Shown piece by piece: positions 52,816 to 61,303 of a stretch of 64,000 nucleotides of DNA (position 1 is the stretch's first letter; each line of letters opens with the position of its first letter). The notes beneath the pieces were generated by a model, which was given only the letters and a program-made list of their open reading frames with translations, did no database searches and was not told the origin of the DNA. The translations under genes were made by a program, and so were the position numbers. The DNA is from Streptomyces inusitatus (GTDB lineage Bacteria > Actinomycetota > Actinomycetes > Streptomycetales > Streptomycetaceae): contig NZ_BMWG01000009.1 of NCBI RefSeq assembly GCF_014651115.1, positions 1-64,000 of the forward strand. The letters are read 5' to 3'.

Positions 52816-53423
52816 CGGATGAGGAACGGGCCGCCGTGGCACGGGCCGCCGAGAACCTGCGTTCTGACGCCGGCTACACCCGCGCCATATCCGTCGACCT
52901 GCTGGAGGAGCTCTCCCCGTCGGTGCTCTTCGGCCCGCACGGGGCTGCCGTGTGCCGGGTGCTCGAGGTCGGATACGGGCTGGACGAAGAGGGTGCCCGC
53001 AGACTTGCATCCGCCCGGCATCCCGCAGCCGACCGCGCATACGGCACGGCGTGGGACCGGTGGCTCGCCGAACAGCCCAAAGATGCCCCCTGCCAGGGCG
53101 AGGGGCACGCGCGGCTGATGGCAGTTCCCGGAGCGGGGCCGTCCCAGTCGCCGATCGGGCACGGGTTCTCCGTCCTGGTCGACGCGGTCCGCGGGAGCGC
53201 CCGGCTTCGCGGCGGCCCAGACGCGGATGCCACCGACGAGCACGGCGACGAGGTGCTCATGGATCCGTGGCGTACGGCCCTCGGCGCGCTTCTCGATGCA
53301 GCGATGGCCCTCGGTGCGCCGCATCTCGTGGACGGTCAGGTCGGCACGGTGCTCACCAGCGCCTGGAACGCGGTGCTCGGCTCCGTGCCGGATCCCGACG
53401 ACGACGCCGCCGCTCTGGGCTGA
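52734..53423 (+). CDS. Hypothetical protein, 229 aa
   Basis: An open frame with good third-position bias, GTG start at 52734 (further GTGs at 52737 and 52749 are possible) and no strong ribosome site. Acidic, no signal or membrane helix. Segments VTDEERAAVARAAENLRSDAGY and DPWRTALGALLDAAMALGAP look like helices of a soluble protein. No family recognised. It is squeezed between the integrase remnant and an IS and may itself be 5'-truncated. Confidence 0.5.
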   Translation: MVDHSVERVLVVRWPGRLFRAEIVSPVTDEERAAVARAAENLRSDAGYTRAISVDLLEELSPSVLFGPHGAAVCRVLEVGYGLDEEGARRLASARHPAADRAYGTAWDRWLAEQPKDAPCQGEGHARLMAVPGAGPSQSPIGHGFSVLVDAVRGSARLRGGPDADATDEHGDEVLMDPWRTALGALLDAAMALGAPHLVDGQVGTVLTSAWNAVLGSVPDPDDDAAALG

Positions 53424-53432
53424 ACCTGTTCC

Positions 53433-54150
53433 GGGGCGTATTCGAAATGCTTGTCACAGCCACTCGTTGACGGCCGCAACCAGCACGGTCGCCTCGTAGC
53501 GCACCGCAGGCTTGTCGTACCCCGTGGCCACGGCGCGGTGCCGCTTGAGCCGGTTGATCCCGCACTCGACGGCATGGCGCTCGCGGTAGTCGGCCTGGTC
53601 GAACTTCGGCGGCCGGCCGCCGCGGGAGCCGAGCTTCTTGCGGTTGCGGATCTGGGCCCTCTTCTCCGGTATCGTGCACCGGATCTTGCGTCGCCGCAGG
53701 TAGGAGCGGTTTTGCGGGACCCGTACGCTTTGTCCGCCCGGACCCTGTCCGGGCGGGTCCGGGGCCGGCCCGCTCCGGTGCGCGACATCCGGATCTTCTC
53801 CAGGACGGGCTCGAACTGCGGGGAGCCCCCGCGCTGCCCGGCCGTGATCACGACCGACATCGGCTTCTGACCCTGCTCGACCGCCAAGTGCAGCTTGCTG
53901 GTCAGTCCGCCGCGCGAACGCCCGAGTCCGTGGTCGTCAGGCTCGGGGACGTCCCGCCACAGCGTTCCGGCCCGGGTCCGCCAGCGTATGCCGTCGATCA
54001 GCTGCCGCCGGCTCCACTTGGGCGGCCGACCCTGCTCCTTATCCCTGGGTAATAACGGCTCCAGCCGGGCCCACTGCTCGTCAGTCATGTCTCCACGTGC
54101 CACGGACCGCGATCACTCCATGCCCCGAACCCACTTTCGAAACACGCCCT
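53433..54150 (-). mobile_element. Deleted IS5-type insertion sequence
   Basis: The terminal inverted repeats are GGGCGTATTCGAAA near 53434-53447 and, on the other strand, GGGCGTGTTTCGAAA ending near 54149. They enclose a defective transposase. It differs in sequence from the intact IS at 58472. Confidence 0.7.
53454..54103 (-). pseudogene. Defective IS5-family transposase
   Basis: The N-terminus MTDEQWARLEPLLPRDK and WSRRQLIDGIRWRTRAG is normal. RDVP then joins directly to EPDDHGLGRSRGGLTSKLHL, so about 80 residues with the first catalytic Asp are deleted. The second Asp segment (RADKAYGSRK) remains, but the frame then shifts. The continuation ECGINRLKRHRAVATGYDKP, with the catalytic Glu, and the end VLVAAVNEWL are in another frame, ending at 53454. 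Non-functional. Confidence 0.85.
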
Positions 54151-54155
54151 AGGGC

Positions 54156-54330
54156 CGCGGCCGTGCTGGGCCCGGTAGGTGTCGATCCAGGCCAGCGCCC
54201 GCTCGCGCCACCGGGGATCGCCGGTGAGCCGCAGGGCGCGTTCACGGACCGTGGCGGAGTCGTTCCACCACCGGTGACCGCCCTCGGGGCCCAGGGTGTG
54301 GGTGAGGATGTCCAGCCCGTTCTCTCGGGG
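54156..54330 (-). pseudogene. Gene fragment cut by the IS
   Basis: The minus-strand frame ENGLDILTHTLGPEGGHRWW, NDSATVRERALRLTGDPRW, RERALAWIDTYRAQHGR has clean coding character but stops being protein-like exactly at the IS end. It seems to be part of a helical protein of unknown family. Nothing recognisable lies between 54330 and the next gene at 54610. Confidence 0.45.
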
Positions 54331-54609
54331 TGACCTCCGGGCACAGGGTCCCGGCTCGACGACGAGGACAGCGCGGAGGAATGACGCGCGGCCAGGAGGC
54401 GACCAGGGCGCCACGTTGATCGCCTCAGCTGCCGGAAAGCACCTCTGGTGAGGAACGGAGAGGCTGGTTACGGTTGGCGATATCAGCCGTACGGGATGTG
54501 ATCGTTCCTGTCGGTGGGCGTCTTCTGCCGGGCCACCGGGGGCGTCCGGTCCGTGTGGCCGGCTTGTCGTGGGCGCGGCAGCCACAGCGGGCTTTAGGCG
54601 GGAGCAGCG

Positions 54610-55969
54610 ATGGCCACTGACGAGACCGCGGTACACGCTCAAGACGAGAACCCCGAGTGGGACGGCGGCTATGTCGCGTCCGCTCAGGAGCGGGAGCTCG
54701 CCGAGCAGGCTCAGAAGGAACTCGCCGCGCTGGGTGCGGCGGTGGAGGTCAAAACGAAGTGGTGGGGCTTCGAGATCCATCTGAACGCCGAGGCCTCCGC
54801 GACGGTCGTCACGGTCATCGAGCAGATCGGCAACACCGCGGACGCGGCGCTGGGCGGCAAGATCGGCGGCCTGGTCAAGGTGGCCTGTCTGATCAGGGCG
54901 GCCCTCATCGCGGTGATCGGCAGGAATCACGGCTGCAAGCTTGTCTCGCCCTGGATCATGCCCTCGATGCTCATCCCGCTCAGCCTGGCTCCCAAGGACG
55001 ACGCGAGCCTCTACTGGACGGTCGGCGAGCCCGGAGCCGGCCTGGGCTGGAGCGAGGACACCAAGTTCGCGGCGCACGGCAGCGCCGCCCACCCCGCTCT
55101 GGCCGTTCCAGGACAAGCTGTACTGCGTCCATCGCGGACAGGGCGTCAGCGGTGAGGACGGCAGCCTGTGGTGGACGGTCTACGACCCCGAGAGCAAGGG
55201 CGGCTGGTCCCCGGACACGAAGTTCCCCCAGCACGGCAGCCAGAGCGGCCCGGCCCTGGCGGTCTTCAACGGCAAGCTCTACTGCGCCCACCGCGGCCAC
55301 CATGACGCCAACATCTGGGTGACCTCCTTCGACGGCACCCGGTGGAGCCCCGACGCGCAGGTCCACGACGCCGGCAGCTCCGCCGGACCGGCGCTGGCCG
55401 TGTTCAACGGCAAGCTGTTCATGGCGTTCAAGGGAAACCAGGACGCCAGCGTCTGGCTGACCAGCACGGCGGACGGAAGCACCTGGACCGGGCACCCTCC
55501 CCTGCCCGCCCACGGCACCTCGGCCAGCCCGGCCCTGGCCGTGTACAACAACAAGCTGTACTGCGTGACCCGCGGCAACACCGACGCCTCCCTGTACTGG
55601 CACACCAGCACCAACGGCACCACCTGGAACGGTCCCTCCAAGTTCGCCGGCCACAGATCCCGGGAAGGTGTGAGCCTGGCGGTGTTCCAGAACAAGCTGT
55701 ACTGCCTCCACCGCGGCCACCTGGACCAGGACCTGTGGTGGACCGCTTTCGACGGCACCCGGTGGAGCGGCGACGTTCCGCTCCCGGCCCACCGCAGCGC
55801 CGGCGGCCCCGGCCTCATCGTCTACCGCGACAAGGACGGCACCCGCAACCAGCTCATGGTCGTCCACCGCGGAGCCGGCGAAAGAAGTGCCGCCTTCGAC
55901 ATCAACACCGACGACGCCGACGAACTCCAAGCAGCCGAAGCACAGGCAGCCGAGGAACCGGCAGCGTGA
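54610..55969 (+). pseudogene. Beta-propeller-like repeat protein with one frameshift
   Basis: ATG 54610 (GGGAG upstream) opens a frame with a helical N-terminal domain (about 110 aa, ELAEQAQKELAALGAAVEVK and a hydrophobic VACLIRAALIAVI). It is followed by about seven 46-48-aa repeats containing PALAVFNGKLYC..RG..D..[IV]W.[TS]..DG..W, like sialidase or fucolectin propeller blades. Near 55108 the frame changes: GHSAAHPALAV-type sequence continues as FQDKLYCVHRG one base over. One missing T in GTT would explain it. It is either a recent pseudogene or an assembly error. No signal peptide; ends in an acidic tail. Confidence 0.7.
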
Positions 55970-56231
55970 CCGGACCGCCCCCGCCACCCCGGGACCATCA
56001 CGGACGAACCCCCGGCCACCATGCCCGGTGACAGCTGAGCCGCACCCGGAGCACCACGCGATGACGGATGTGTGCCGCCCGGCGGACCCGCTGTGCGGCA
56101 CACACCTTTCGCTTCGCCACGAGCAGGTGCAGAGCCACCGATCGGAATCGGCTGGCTTCTTCTCACAAATGGTCCTTTGCGCGAGAAAGACCGACAGCGG
56201 GCCACCGGACCACCGCCGGACCCGGATTCGC

Positions 56232-56265
56232 TCTCAGAAACCGTTCTCACTCAAAACCGGGACGA
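56232..56265. repeat. 34-bp motif upstream of the serine recombinase
   Basis: Second copy of the motif at 37783-37816 (29 of 34 identical). It lies 40 nt before the recombinase start, where a res or crossover site would be expected. The rest of 55970-56304 holds no gene. Confidence 0.6.
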
Positions 56266-56304
56266 CCCTCTTCTGAGACTTGCCTTGTGCGAAAATCCGG
56301 GCCC

Positions 56305-57327
56305 ATGACGGACCCTCAGCAGCAGCCTCCGTCCGGCCGGCCTGACGCTGACGACGTCGAACAGCGCGCCTGTCCGAAGTGCGACGCCCAGCCCGGCTCG
56401 CCGTGCCGCTCGCGCGGCGGCGCGGCCGCCTCCGCCTACCACACCCACCGCTTCACCCTGGTGTTCCGGCTGAAGAAGACGCTGCGGGTGCCCACGCCCG
56501 CCGACCGCGGACCGGGACGGCCCTGGCGGCCGGGCAACCCGCCGCCGACGCCCCTCGACCCGGACCTGCCGGGCGCGGACATCCGCATCGGATACGCCCG
56601 CTGCTCGACCCTCGGCCAGGAACTCGACTCCCAGCTCGACGCCCTCACGGGACACGGCATCCCCCGGGACAAGATCTTCAGCGAAAAGATCAGCACCCGC
56701 GTCCGCGTCCGGTTCGAGGAGGCCCTGCGCACGGCCCGGGAGGTCAAGGCCCACGCCCCGCACTGCAGGGTCATCCTTACCGTGTACGAGATGAAGCGCC
56801 TCGGCCGCGACGCCGCCGAACTCACCGCACTCGCCGACCACCTCACCGCCCACGGCCTCATCCTGGAGATACTCGCCGGGCCCCTGCCCGGCCTCTACGA
56901 CCCCACCGGCCCCGGCAAGCTGCTCTTCGCGTTCTTCGCCGCCATGGCGGAGACCGAGCGCGAGAACATCCGCGAGTCCACCCTCGAAGGACTCGACACC
57001 GCCGCCCGCAAGGGCAAACACGGCGGACGACCCCCGGTCATCACCGACGACATGCTCCACACCGTCCTCCGGCGCCGCGCGAACGGCGAGTCCGTCGAGC
57101 AGATCCAGCCCCACCTCCGGATCGCCACCGGCAAACGCGCCGGGAAGAACCCCTCCGTCGCCAGCATCTACCAGGCACTCGCCGAACACGCCAAGCGGGA
57201 GGCTTACCCAGAAGCCGTCACTGCGGCGCACACCGACCACACCGCACTCCAAGCAGCCGGGGGCCTTCCGGGACAGGGGAACGCGAAGGCGTCGGTCAGC
57301 CTCGCCGTGCCAGCCCGGAGACCATGA
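56305..57327 (+). CDS. Serine recombinase (resolvase/invertase) with N-terminal Cys/His domain
   Basis: A 340-aa protein. Residues about 20-70 carry a zinc-finger-like block CPKCDAQPGSPCRSRGG followed by YHTHRFTLVF. The catalytic domain starts with IGYARCSTLGQELDSQLDAL (Ser nucleophile in CST), then YEMKRLGRDAAELTAL and FFAAMAETERENIRESTLEG, ending in an HTH of the Hin type (RRRANGESVEQIQPHL and NPSVASIYQAL). It would cut and rejoin DNA at a short site. ATG 56305. The 34-bp repeat just upstream is a candidate site. Confidence 0.85.
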   Translation: MTDPQQQPPSGRPDADDVEQRACPKCDAQPGSPCRSRGGAAASAYHTHRFTLVFRLKKTLRVPTPADRGPGRPWRPGNPPPTPLDPDLPGADIRIGYARCSTLGQELDSQLDALTGHGIPRDKIFSEKISTRVRVRFEEALRTAREVKAHAPHCRVILTVYEMKRLGRDAAELTALADHLTAHGLILEILAGPLPGLYDPTGPGKLLFAFFAAMAETERENIRESTLEGLDTAARKGKHGGRPPVITDDMLHTVLRRRANGESVEQIQPHLRIATGKRAGKNPSVASIYQALAEHAKREAYPEAVTAAHTDHTALQAAGGLPGQGNAKASVSLAVPARRP

Positions 57328-57407
57328 TCCATCTCAGCGCCAACCACGGCTCGATTGATCCCCGGGGCCGGAGGAGTGACGCCCCGGCCGTGCCTGGCCT
57401 CGCCTGC

Positions 57408-57869
57408 TCAGTGCTGGGCGGGACCGTTGGGGCCGGAGATGGCGCCGAGCTGGGACAGGCCGTCGAGGATGTCGGTGCAGGTCCAGTACTCGACAAACCG
57501 GCCGTTCTCAACGCGCAGGATGTCGTGGCCACTGAAGGAGGCCTTCGTGCCGACGGGGGCCGTGGCACCGGGGATGCCGCCGGTGTAGGTGGCGCGCATG
57601 GTCCAGCGGGCGGCGATCATGGCGCCGTCGACGATCGGGCCGAGGTCGACGGTGATGGTGATGGTGCCGAAGGCGGCCATGGTCTGCTCGATCTCGGGCA
57701 GCAGGCGCTCCGGGCCGGTGACGGCCTCGGAGTCGCTGCCGTCGGGGCGGGCCTGGTGGACGACGAAGCCCGGGTCGAGGATCTCCTCGGCATGGCTGAA
57801 GTCGCCGCGCCACAGCTCGCTCCATCGGCCGTAGAGGGCGCGCAGCTGCTCGGGGGTGTGGGCGGTCAT
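57408..57869 (-). CDS. SnoaL-like / NTF2-fold ester cyclase-type protein
   Basis: A 153-aa NTF2-fold protein: LRALYGRWSELWRGDFSHAE, LDPGFVVHQARPDG, VDGAMIAARWTMRATYTG, GHDILRVENGRFVEYWTCTD. The family includes polyketide cyclases and many uncharacterised enzymes. It is divergent from a MarR regulator with a palindrome between them, so it is probably that regulator's target. Confidence 0.82.
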   Translation of the reverse strand: MTAHTPEQLRALYGRWSELWRGDFSHAEEILDPGFVVHQARPDGSDSEAVTGPERLLPEIEQTMAAFGTITITVDLGPIVDGAMIAARWTMRATYTGGIPGATAPVGTKASFSGHDILRVENGRFVEYWTCTDILDGLSQLGAISGPNGPAQH

Positions 57870-57919
57870 GAGGTTCTCCCAGGGGTCGTCGTGCTACAAA
57901 GGATCTGCACCACACATTA

Positions 57920-57934
57920 TCTGCGTGACGCAGA
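57920..57934. promoter_or_regulatory. Palindromic operator TCTGCGT-G-ACGCAGA
   Basis: Perfect 7-bp arms around one central base, placed between the divergent SnoaL-like and MarR genes and about 27 nt upstream of the MarR start. This fits a MarR dimer site controlling both genes. Confidence 0.7.
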
Positions 57935-57960
57935 CATAAGTAGGACGCAAGGGCGATTCC

Positions 57961-58428
57961 ATGTCAAACCGAACCCGTGGGGAGCTGGTCGCGGCGGTCA
58001 CCGCGACGGCCCGGCGCCACCACGCCGCCTACACGCTGTTCAATCAGGCCATGGCCGAGCACCTCGGCCTTCACCCCACCGACCTGCAGTGCGTGAGCCT
58101 GCTCTCTCTGGAACCCGGCCCCCGCACCACGGGGGAGATCGCGGAGCTGACCGGGCTGACCTCCGGTTCAGCCACCCGCCTGGTCGATCGTCTACAGAAG
58201 GCCGGCCTCGCCGAGCGCCATCCCGACACCCACGACCGGCGCAAGATGCTCGTCACCCTCACCCGTGGCCGCACCCCCGAGATCGAAGCCGCCTGGGACA
58301 CCCCCGGGAGAGCCTTCGACCAGGCCCTCGACGACTTCACCGACGACGAACTCGCCGTCATCGAGCGCTACCTGCGCCGCACCACCGACGTCGGCACCGA
58401 ACAGACCGCACGCTTGCACACCAGCTGA
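57961..58428 (+). CDS. MarR family transcriptional regulator
   Basis: A 155-aa winged-helix regulator: TTGEIAELTGLTSGSATRLVD is the recognition region and GLAERHPDTHDRRKMLVTLT the wing with the DxRxxxV/L motif. N- and C-terminal helices would form the dimer. It probably represses itself and the SnoaL-like gene through the palindrome at 57920-57934 until a ligand binds. ATG 57961 with weak ribosome site. Confidence 0.88.
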   Translation: MSNRTRGELVAAVTATARRHHAAYTLFNQAMAEHLGLHPTDLQCVSLLSLEPGPRTTGEIAELTGLTSGSATRLVDRLQKAGLAERHPDTHDRRKMLVTLTRGRTPEIEAAWDTPGRAFDQALDDFTDDELAVIERYLRRTTDVGTEQTARLHTS

Positions 58429-58471
58429 CCAAGTGGCGCCCCGACCGTCCTGCAGGCCCCACGGGCAACGG

Positions 58472-59389
58472 CTAGGCCGTTTCTCTCGGATCATCTGATC
58501 GTTGGTTGATGTGTGTCGTTGACTGACGCGCAGTGGGCGCGGATCGAGCCGTTGCTGCCGGACCGGACGCCGAGGCGGGGCGGGCGGTGGCGTGATCACC
58601 GGGAGGTGATCGACGCGATCGCGTTCAAGTACCGAACCGGGACTCCGTGGATGGACCTGCCCGAGCGGTTCGGCTCGTGGAAGGGCGCCTGCAGCCGGCT
58701 GCGGATGTGGGCGATCGACGGCACCTGGGACCGCGTCTTCGCCGCCCTGCTCGCCCAGGCCGACGCCGAGGGCGACGCCGGGGGCGGCCTGGAGTGGGTC
58801 GTCGCGGTCGACTCCACGATCGTCCGTGCACACCAGCACGCCGCCGGGGCCCGTCAAAAGGGGGCCCCGGCCGGCGAGCCGGACGACCATGCCCTCGGAA
58901 GGTCCCGCGGCGGACTGACCACGAAGATCCACCTCGCCTCCGACGGTCGGTGCCGTCCGCTTGCCTTCGTCGTCACACCCGGCCAGGCCGGTGACGCGCC
59001 TGCGTTCACCCAGGTCATGGCCGCGATCCGAGTGGCCAGACCCCGAGGCAGGCCCAGAACCAGACCTGCGGTCGTGCTGGCCGACAAGGCCTACCCGTCC
59101 CGCGCGATCCGCGAGCACCTGCGCAAGCGCGGGATCCGGGCGGTGATCCCGCAGCCCGCCGACCAGGCCGCCAACCGCAAACGCCTCGGCAGCAAGGGCG
59201 ACAGACCCCCGGCCTTCGACAAGACCGCCTACAAGCAACGGAACACCGTCGAGCGGTGCATCAACAAGCTCAAACAGTGGCGTGGCCTGGCCACCCGCTA
59301 CGACAAGACGGCAACGATCTACCGGGCGGCCCTGCACCTCGCGGCCATCCACATCTGGGCCGCGAGGTGATCGCTAAGAAACGGCCTAG
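58472..59389 (+). mobile_element. Complete IS5-type insertion sequence
   Basis: Bounded by CTAG on both sides with terminal inverted repeats CTAGGCCGTTTCT at 58472-58484 and its complement at 59377-59389. About 918 bp, encoding one transposase. A diverged copy in inverse orientation begins at the left edge of the window. Confidence 0.88.
58513..59370 (+). CDS. IS5-family DDE transposase
   Basis: A 285-aa transposase with all catalytic segments: VAVDSTIVRAHQHAAG (first Asp), VVLADKAYPSRAIR (second Asp), and RNTVERCINKLKQWRGLATR (Glu in the YREK-like region). The N-terminal DUF4096 domain reads LTDAQWARIEPLLPDRTPRR. GTG start at 58513, 41 nt from the IS end. It appears intact. Confidence 0.9.
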   Translation: MSLTDAQWARIEPLLPDRTPRRGGRWRDHREVIDAIAFKYRTGTPWMDLPERFGSWKGACSRLRMWAIDGTWDRVFAALLAQADAEGDAGGGLEWVVAVDSTIVRAHQHAAGARQKGAPAGEPDDHALGRSRGGLTTKIHLASDGRCRPLAFVVTPGQAGDAPAFTQVMAAIRVARPRGRPRTRPAVVLADKAYPSRAIREHLRKRGIRAVIPQPADQAANRKRLGSKGDRPPAFDKTAYKQRNTVERCINKLKQWRGLATRYDKTATIYRAALHLAAIHIWAAR

Positions 59390-59762
59390 GCGGCTCGTAC
59401 CAGAGGGCCGAGCCCTGACTCGTCGGGTGATCTTCAAAAACCTTGAAGACCGGATGTCGCGCCCGCCCCTCAGCGGACGGCACCGAGACGGGCCGCTCGA
59501 CGGCCGGCTGTCAAAACTTCTGACACCAACACCGGTTTCCTGGGCCGTTCCTACTCGGACCCCATCATCCCGTTGCCCCTTTGCCGCGCATCTCGGTCAT
59601 ACCCCCAGAGTTCCGCGAGTTCGCGAAAACTGAAGGCTCTTCAGCGCGAACCCACGGGTTTGCCGAAATGCATCAGACCGGTGCATCCGTGAGTTCGGGT
59701 GAAACACGGAGATGCTGAGCGATCCGAAGAGCGTCGGCGGCAATGGCGGCGGACATCTCCGG
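59390..59762. other. 373-nt region without a supported gene
   Basis: Frames here lack coding bias. Composition is less GC-rich than the genes around it. Nothing structural stands out beyond the IS end. Confidence 0.5.
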
Positions 59763-60320
59763 CTATGACGAGCGCCCGCCGAACTGCCAGTTGTGCACTT
59801 CGATATCGGCGTACCGGTCCGGGGTCAGGATCGCGCGTGCCGTGTCTGGGTTCGGCGCCTGGACCAATGCCGCCGTGCCCAGCCAGGTGTCGCCGTTGTC
59901 GGACAGCAGCGGCCCGTAGGCGATCAGCTCGTCCTGGTTGAGCGGCACCACGAGGTCGGCGGCCTGCCCCGTGCCGAAGCCGAGTACCAGGTACCGGTTG
60001 CCGCCGGTCCAGCCGCCGGGGAAATCCCACATGGTGCGTCCCAGAGTGTTGCGCCACCGTCGCAGCAGCACGTCCCGGTAGACGCCAGCCTGGTAGTTCG
60101 GCTCGTCGAAGGCGAACGTGCGGGCAGCGGCGGGGTCGGGCAGGTCGGCGATATGCATGCTTCCGGTGGGTGTATCGCCGTCGTCGGCGAGCGTCGGGCC
60201 CCGGGCGATCATCTCCTTCGCGTACCGGTCCATGTAGGACCAATGATCTTCCAGCAGCTCGTCGCGCAGCGGCAGGGAGCCGGGCCGGTCGCGGTGGTAA
60301 CAGATGAACTCCATACCCAT
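59763..60320 (-). CDS. YCII-related domain protein
   Basis: A 185-aa protein with two halves related to the YCII/DGPF fold: EFICYHRDRPGSLPLRDELL, RYAKEMIARGPTLADDGDTP with GSMHIADLPDPAAARTFAFD, then a second half ending in a conserved-looking VHNWQFGG. YCII proteins may be small-molecule lyases or dechlorinase-like; function unknown. ATG 60320. Confidence 0.75.
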   Translation of the reverse strand: MGMEFICYHRDRPGSLPLRDELLEDHWSYMDRYAKEMIARGPTLADDGDTPTGSMHIADLPDPAAARTFAFDEPNYQAGVYRDVLLRRWRNTLGRTMWDFPGGWTGGNRYLVLGFGTGQAADLVVPLNQDELIAYGPLLSDNGDTWLGTAALVQAPNPDTARAILTPDRYADIEVHNWQFGGRSS

Positions 60321-60357
60321 AGGGTCTCTTCACAGAGGTGACCAGGTCGAGCGGGTT

Positions 60358-60702
60358 TCACTGCGATAGCTGTTCGGCGGCCTGTTCCAGCAGGGCCCGC
60401 GCGGAGTCCGCGTAGCGGATCGCGGTTTTCTCGGCCAGGCCGAAGACCTCGGCGAGGTGGAGCGGGTCGGGGCCGTGGACCAGGGCTTCTTCGAGCTGGC
60501 GGTCGACACGCAGCCGTTCCAGCGTGGCGGTCTGGCCGCGGAGCGCCGCCGAGACGGACACACCGCTGATGGGGCCGGTCTCCGGCGCAGTCTGCTTGTT
60601 GATCAGTAGGTGAGGGTTGGCGGTGTCGGGCCAGCGCCGTCGCCGGTAGTCCAGCCAGGCAAGGGCGAGCTGGAGCTTCTGCTCCACCAGGGCCAGGTCC
60701 AT
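60358..60702 (-). pseudogene. C-terminal remnant of a site-specific integrase-like protein
   Basis: The 114-aa frame contains YRRRRWPDTANPHLLINKQT, then ATLERLRVDRQLEEALVHGP and LHLAEVFGLAEKTAIRYADS. This is the C-terminus of a large Streptomyces recombinase group as I recall it. Nothing of the N-terminal two thirds is present, and the frame runs straight into CRISPR-like repeats. Probably a truncated relic. Confidence 0.65.
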
Positions 60703-60703
60703 G

Positions 60704-60793
60704 GAACGACCCCGCGCGCGGGCGGGGCGGACCTCCTGCCGGTCGCCCTTCGCCCGGAGGTCGGCGAACGACCCCCGCGCGGGCGGGGACGAC
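60704..60793. CRISPR. Two CRISPR-like repeats with one 33-nt spacer
   Basis: Repeat 1 (60704-60732) and repeat 2 (60766-60793) are 28-29 nt, both starting GAACGACCCC and containing GGGCGGGG. They are separated by 33 nt of unrelated sequence, a repeat-to-repeat period of 62. Read on the minus strand the repeat starts GTCGTCCCCGCCCGCG, the style of type I-E repeats in actinomycetes. No third repeat follows at the expected position on either side, and no cas gene is present here. It could instead be a pair of GC-rich interspersed palindromes. Confidence 0.45.
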
Positions 60794-61303
60794 TCCCCGA
60801 GCAAGCACCTCGCCCATACGGCCGAGGGCGCTGCCGAAGCAGACTCAGGCGTAGAGCGGCAAACGATGACCTTGGAATAGCGCACTGCTGGAATACCTCC
60901 CCTGCGCCACTGCTGTGGCGGGAGCGAGGCGGCCAGCGGGCCCGGCTTCGGAGCTGGGCCGAGAGCGAGGGCCTCACCCTCCACGACGAGAACTGAACAC
61001 CGCCCCGGATTCGAAGACGTGGCCCCGCGCTATCGCCTTCAGATGGCGAATTCCCCGGCTCCGCCACCTCGGCGAGAGCGTCAACAGCCTCCTGTCGGGA
61101 GCTGTCCGGCACGGTAGGGCCCAGCCGGGGAGGGCCGGTGTATCGTGCCGGGCGGGGCCGGGAGACGCGGCCTGGCCGAGTCTCCCGCCTCCCGGCACCG
61201 GCGGGGGTGACCGTCGGCCGAAGCGGGCATTGGCCCGCTGGCATGCACACGCATACCTCCACCTTCGTAGCGCTGAGCCGGGCAGTGGACGAAAGGTATG
61301 CGC
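60794..61303. other. 510-nt region without a supported gene
   Basis: Frames on both strands are open only through GC bias. An inverted-repeat-like pairing involves GGGAGACGCGGCC near 61159 and GCCTCCCGGC near 61187, a possible terminator or attenuator ahead of the ParA-like gene. The ribosome site AAAGG is at 61293-61296. Confidence 0.4.
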
